Origin: Ignavibacteria bacterium
GTDB taxonomy: Bacteria > Bacteroidota > Ignavibacteria > Ignavibacteriales > Melioribacteraceae
Assembly (NCBI GenBank): GCA_003233295.1
Contig: QILJ01000261.1
Span: forward strand, 1-7,844
Length of the DNA: 7,844 nucleotides
Direction: 5' to 3'
The position numbers and the translations under genes are program-made. The notes beneath the pieces were generated by a model. It saw only the letters and a program-made list of their open reading frames with translations, made no database searches and had not been told where the DNA came from. Below, one piece after another: positions 5,975 to 7,844 of the stretch. Every line of letters begins with the position of its first letter. Within the stretch, counting starts at the first letter, position 1.

Positions 5975-7009
5975 CTATTCTATTTCCAACTTCGAAGACT
6001 GTTTTTCTACAAAAGTTTTATCTGCCTCATAAATTCCAAAAACTAAACTCATGGTTTCATATGCATCATGGGAAGTACCATTAGAAACGGGGCATCCACT
6101 TTTTATGCAATTAACAAATTCCTTCAATTCAAGCTCCCAGGATGGATCAGTATTGCAAAAGGTAGACTCTTCGGGTGGATTACCTATGGCAAATCCCGTA
6201 TGTTTTCGTCCTTGAATTATCCATTCATCACGATAACTTCTGGTTGTAGAAGGCATGCCTTCTACAATCACATATCCGTCTTCCATAAAGATTTCAAGCG
6301 TAAAACGATGTTTCCATTGAGTAAATGAGCTATGCAACATTGCTATTTGACCTTTATTATTCCGAAGCAATGCAAACGCATTATCTTCAACCGGAATGTC
6401 CCAGTATGCCGTTGTACACATGCTTTTTATCTCTGTAAATTCACCACTGAAGTAACGGAAAAGATCAACCACATGAATACCCTGATCAAACAATATACCT
6501 CCGCCAGCAAGTGTGGGATCGTGCCGCCATTCATTTGGTTTTCCAGAGCCCTCAGCTTTACCATAAATGCCGCGCATCCAAAGGATATTTCCATATTTAC
6601 CGCTATCAACTATCTTTTTCGCCTCCATAATACCGAAATGGTATCTATGATTGAATCCGATTTTTAAAATTTGACCGGGATTTCTTTTTTCAGCTTCCAT
6701 TATTTTTTCGATATCTGCCATATTAATCCCCGGTGGCTTCTCACAAAATACATGTTTACCTGCATCCAATGCCGCCACAACCACTTCAGGAATAAATCTA
6801 TTGGGAGTACAAACAAATACGGCATCAACGCCTGAATTTATTACCGATTTATAATCAGGAAGAAACTGCATATCTTTAAAACCATTAGTAGGTGGATTTG
6901 GATCTGTTCCTGAGATTAAAATTGTCTCGTCATTCTCTCGAATAGTTTTTTCTCTAATAGAACCCATTTTGCCAAGCCCAACTATTCCAAATTTAATCGG
7001 TTTAGTCAT
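5975..7009 (-). CDS. Gfo/Idh/MocA family NAD(P)-dependent sugar dehydrogenase
   Basis: A 344-residue two-domain oxidoreductase of normal length. The N-terminal Rossmann fold has GIVGLGKMG (8-16) and VFVCTPN (64-70). CEKPPG (89-94) holds the family's catalytic lysine, K91. The C-terminal sheet domain has GFNHRYH (118-124) and GGGILFDQGIHVVDL (169-183), matching the GGxxxDxGxHxxD pattern with D175 and H179 expected in the active site. Members oxidise hydroxyls of sugars, inositols or nucleotide sugars; glucose-fructose oxidoreductase makes a lactone, and WlbA-type enzymes oxidise C3 of UDP-sugars. A lactone product would fit the lactonase two genes downstream. The ATG at 7009 follows AAAGGA (7020-7025) after 10 bases. 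It is the first intact gene of the operon; the first two genes are separated by at most 13 bp. Confidence 0.92.
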   Translation of the reverse strand: MTKPIKFGIVGLGKMGSIREKTIRENDETILISGTDPNPPTNGFKDMQFLPDYKSVINSGVDAVFVCTPNRFIPEVVVAALDAGKHVFCEKPPGINMADIEKIMEAEKRNPGQILKIGFNHRYHFGIMEAKKIVDSGKYGNILWMRGIYGKAEGSGKPNEWRHDPTLAGGGILFDQGIHVVDLFRYFSGEFTEIKSMCTTAYWDIPVEDNAFALLRNNKGQIAMLHSSFTQWKHRFTLEIFMEDGYVIVEGMPSTTRSYRDEWIIQGRKHTGFAIGNPPEESTFCNTDPSWELELKEFVNCIKSGCPVSNGTSHDAYETMSLVFGIYEADKTFVEKQSSKLEIE

Positions 7010-7019
7010 ATATTCTATA

Positions 7020-7025
7020 TCCTTT
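7020..7025 (-). promoter_or_regulatory. ribosome binding site of the Gfo/Idh/MocA gene
   Basis: AAAGGA on the minus strand, about ten bases before the ATG at 7009. The spacing is slightly long but acceptable, and it supports this start. Confidence 0.5.
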
Positions 7026-7059
7026 GTTCAATTTATCATTAGAAGTGTTCATTCGCTAC

Positions 7060-7161
7060 TCACTCATCAATTTCCATTCCAGTTCTCATCCGGAATATTA
7101 GCTGTTGTAATTCGGTCTTTAATATTTTTTTCCAGATCTGTGTTTCAATTGTATTTGTAGA
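7060..7161 (-). pseudogene. coding-like remnant, C-terminal fragment of unknown protein
   Basis: A minus-strand frame is open for 33 codons and ends at TGA (7060-7062). It reads IETQIWKKILKTELQQ, then LIFRMRTGMEIDE. There is no start codon at its 5' end; a TGA lies just upstream. The composition, with regular charged and hydrophobic residues, looks like the end of a real protein. It may be the tail of the decayed radical SAM gene further upstream or of another lost gene. I cannot match it to a family, so this is a low-confidence call. Confidence 0.25.
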
Positions 7162-7191
7162 TCACTAATGTATTAATATGATCCACATAAC

Positions 7192-7220
7192 AATATAAGT
7201 ATACGATTGATCTTCATCAA
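7192..7220 (-). promoter_or_regulatory. candidate sigma-70-type promoter for the operon
   Basis: On the minus strand TTGATG (7215-7220) is followed after 17 bases by TATATT (7192-7197): 4 of 6 and 5 of 6 matches to the consensus boxes with ideal spacing. It would leave a leader of about 175 bases before the Gfo/Idh/MocA start. In AT-rich DNA such matches are frequent, so this is only a candidate. Confidence 0.25.
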
Positions 7221-7255
7221 CACTAGTAATTGCAATTGTGGTTATGATCTGCACA

Positions 7256-7400
7256 GTATTTATATTCATTTGCGCAAATATCATCAACGGCAGTTACAGC
7301 AGCGGTATTGTATTAATATTACATTAGAAATTGAATAGATACGATGGGTTTTAAGAGCAGCGTATCGCTTAACTATTTCAACAGGAGAAAAATTTTCCAT
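7256..7400 (-). pseudogene. decayed N-terminus of a radical SAM protein
   Basis: From ATG at 7400 the minus strand encodes 38 residues beginning MENFSPVEIVKRYAAL, continuing KTHRIYSISNVILI and ending QYRCCNCR, then two TGA codons (7281-7286). From memory, a family of radical SAM proteins starts SPxEIVxRYxxLKTHRVYxLPxLVLMPxxRCNCRCVMCDIWKAN, so the break falls inside the CX3CX2C cluster motif. In the +1-shifted frame the DNA directly continues DDICANEYKY (7256-7285), which resembles the next part of the motif (CDIWKAN) after loss of a few bases. The following DNA no longer matches, so most of the gene is gone. The AAGGA lies directly against the ATG without a spacer. The family link rests on recall, not on a search. 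Confidence 0.55.
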
Positions 7401-7518
7401 TCCTTTTTACATTTAAGTAGTAATTATTTTTCTTTTTTAAGATGGTAGAAATTATATTGCTTATAAGGAAACAAAATTACTATATATGATTGGTCTTTAT
7501 ATATTGCTCAATCATTTT

Positions 7519-7548
7519 ATTATAAAAGTCAGCAAAATGCAACTACAA
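7519..7548 (-). promoter_or_regulatory. candidate promoter upstream of the radical SAM remnant
   Basis: On the minus strand a perfect TATAAT (7519-7524) is preceded after 18 bases by TTGTAG (7543-7548), a 4 of 6 match to the -35 box. Transcripts from here would cross the remnant and could still feed the operon. It overlaps the leader of the plus-strand gene. It is supported only by sequence match. Confidence 0.3.
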
Positions 7549-7594
7549 ATACAAGAAAACTCTGGTTAATATTAAAAATTTAAAAAATAATTAT

Positions 7595-7844
7595 TTGAAT
7601 TCTGTTTGGATAGTTTTCTTTATCCTTCTCATTTCATATTCCATTTACCTTTTAACTAAATCTCCCGAGCTTGTAAAGAATTTAAGTCCCGATACCGATA
7701 CAATCGTTTCGTACGTTTCTTTTAGAATGATAATTGGGTTATACTTTTTCATTGCTGTATTCAATCTTAAAAAATTAAAAAATAGTAAACTGTGGCTTTG
7801 GTTGATAATAGTTGTCGGATTAGTGAGCAGAATAATTCTAATCC
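7595..7844 (+). CDS. multi-pass membrane protein, possibly GT-C glycosyltransferase (N-terminal part, runs off window)
   Basis: A plus-strand frame is open from 7526 to the window end. It gives a hydrophobic N-terminus (NSVWIVFFILLISYSIYLL), a polar loop (TKSPELVKNLSPDTDTIV), a second membrane segment (MIIGLYFFIAVF), a short basic turn (NLKKLKNSK), and a third segment starting LWLWLIIVVG and ending VSRIILI. A short first helix, an outside loop, and then a helix ending in Arg-aliphatic residues resemble the start of polyprenol-phosphate-dependent GT-C glycosyltransferases, but no catalytic motif is in view. No ATG precedes the first helix in frame: TTG at 7595 is the most likely start, CTG at 7562 is an alternative, and neither has a Shine-Dalgarno site. 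An upstream frameshift from the ATG at 7486 or 7537 is also possible. The gene is divergent from the operon. Confidence 0.6.
   Translation, partial: MNSVWIVFFILLISYSIYLLTKSPELVKNLSPDTDTIVSYVSFRMIIGLYFFIAVFNLKKLKNSKLWLWLIIVVGLVSRIILI

Larger units (their letters stand above)
7010..7594. other. intergenic region with gene remnants between divergent units
   Basis: About 580 bp without an intact gene. It contains the radical SAM remnant (7256-7400), a second coding-like minus-strand stretch (7060-7161), two candidate minus-strand promoters, and a loose pair of AT-rich inverted sequences (about 7165-7178 and 7309-7326, both built on CTAATGTA and TTAATA). Regulation of both the minus-strand operon and the plus-strand membrane gene must lie here. 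Confidence 0.6.

Noticed and set aside
6068..6667. Two plus-strand open frames and one minus-strand out-of-frame ORF within the Gfo/Idh/MocA gene
   Set aside because: The minus-strand gene covers this region with conserved catalytic motifs; these frames show no domain.
6969..7160. Plus-strand open frame of 63 codons across the operon's start
   Set aside because: It begins inside the Gfo/Idh/MocA gene, has no ribosome binding site, and opposes a more protein-like minus-strand stretch.
7268..7279. Perfect 12-bp palindrome ATTTGCGCAAAT as a regulator site
   Set aside because: It falls inside the radical SAM remnant, where it can be explained by former coding sequence; no second copy was seen near a promoter.
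7486..7569. Short plus-strand ORF starting MIGLYILLNHF
   Set aside because: It has 27 codons, no properly spaced Shine-Dalgarno site, and a different frame from the membrane protein that follows.
1..7844. CRISPR array, tRNA, rRNA, intact insertion sequence or phage genes
   Set aside because: No regularly spaced direct repeats, RNA-gene signatures, transposase or phage motifs were found by reading either strand.

Overview
The window is AT-rich bacterial DNA dominated by one block of seven genes, all on the minus strand (transcribed from about 7009 down to 375). The order of transcription is: Gfo/Idh/MocA sugar dehydrogenase, D-2-hydroxyacid dehydrogenase, 6-phosphogluconolactonase-like protein, HpcH/HpaI-type aldolase, cyanophycin-synthetase-like ATP-grasp ligase, a second (COG3919-like) ATP-grasp ligase, and a GmhA-like SIS-domain sugar-phosphate isomerase. 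The first three genes lie within about 15 bp of each other and the two ligases overlap by 17 bp; the remaining gaps are 59 to 84 bp with no strong terminator, so one operon is likely. The set of enzymes looks like a small sugar or sugar-acid biosynthesis module of the kind found inside surface-polysaccharide loci. This is an inference, because no glycosyltransferase is complete in the window and no substrate can be read from sequence.

Left edge (1-374): a possible last few codons of a plus-strand gene (ending at 37), then non-coding DNA with two nested inverted repeats and short open stretches that may be gene remains. Right edge (7010-7844): about 580 bp without an intact gene. It contains what I read as the decayed N-terminus of a radical SAM protein on the minus strand (7256-7400), broken inside its iron-sulfur cysteine motif, a second short coding-like stretch (7060-7161), and candidate minus-strand promoters. 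From about 7595 a plus-strand gene runs off the end; it encodes a multi-pass membrane protein, possibly a GT-C type glycosyltransferase.

Working model (inference): Gfo/Idh plus lactonase could oxidise a sugar (phosphate) to an aldonic acid; the aldolase and hydroxyacid dehydrogenase could make or process a 2-keto/2-hydroxy acid; the two ATP-grasp enzymes could couple a carboxylate to an amine; the SIS protein would supply an isomerised sugar phosphate. The GmhA-like protein and glycan context suggest a Gram-negative-type organism. Recognisable Shine-Dalgarno sites precede three genes. I cannot name a taxon.
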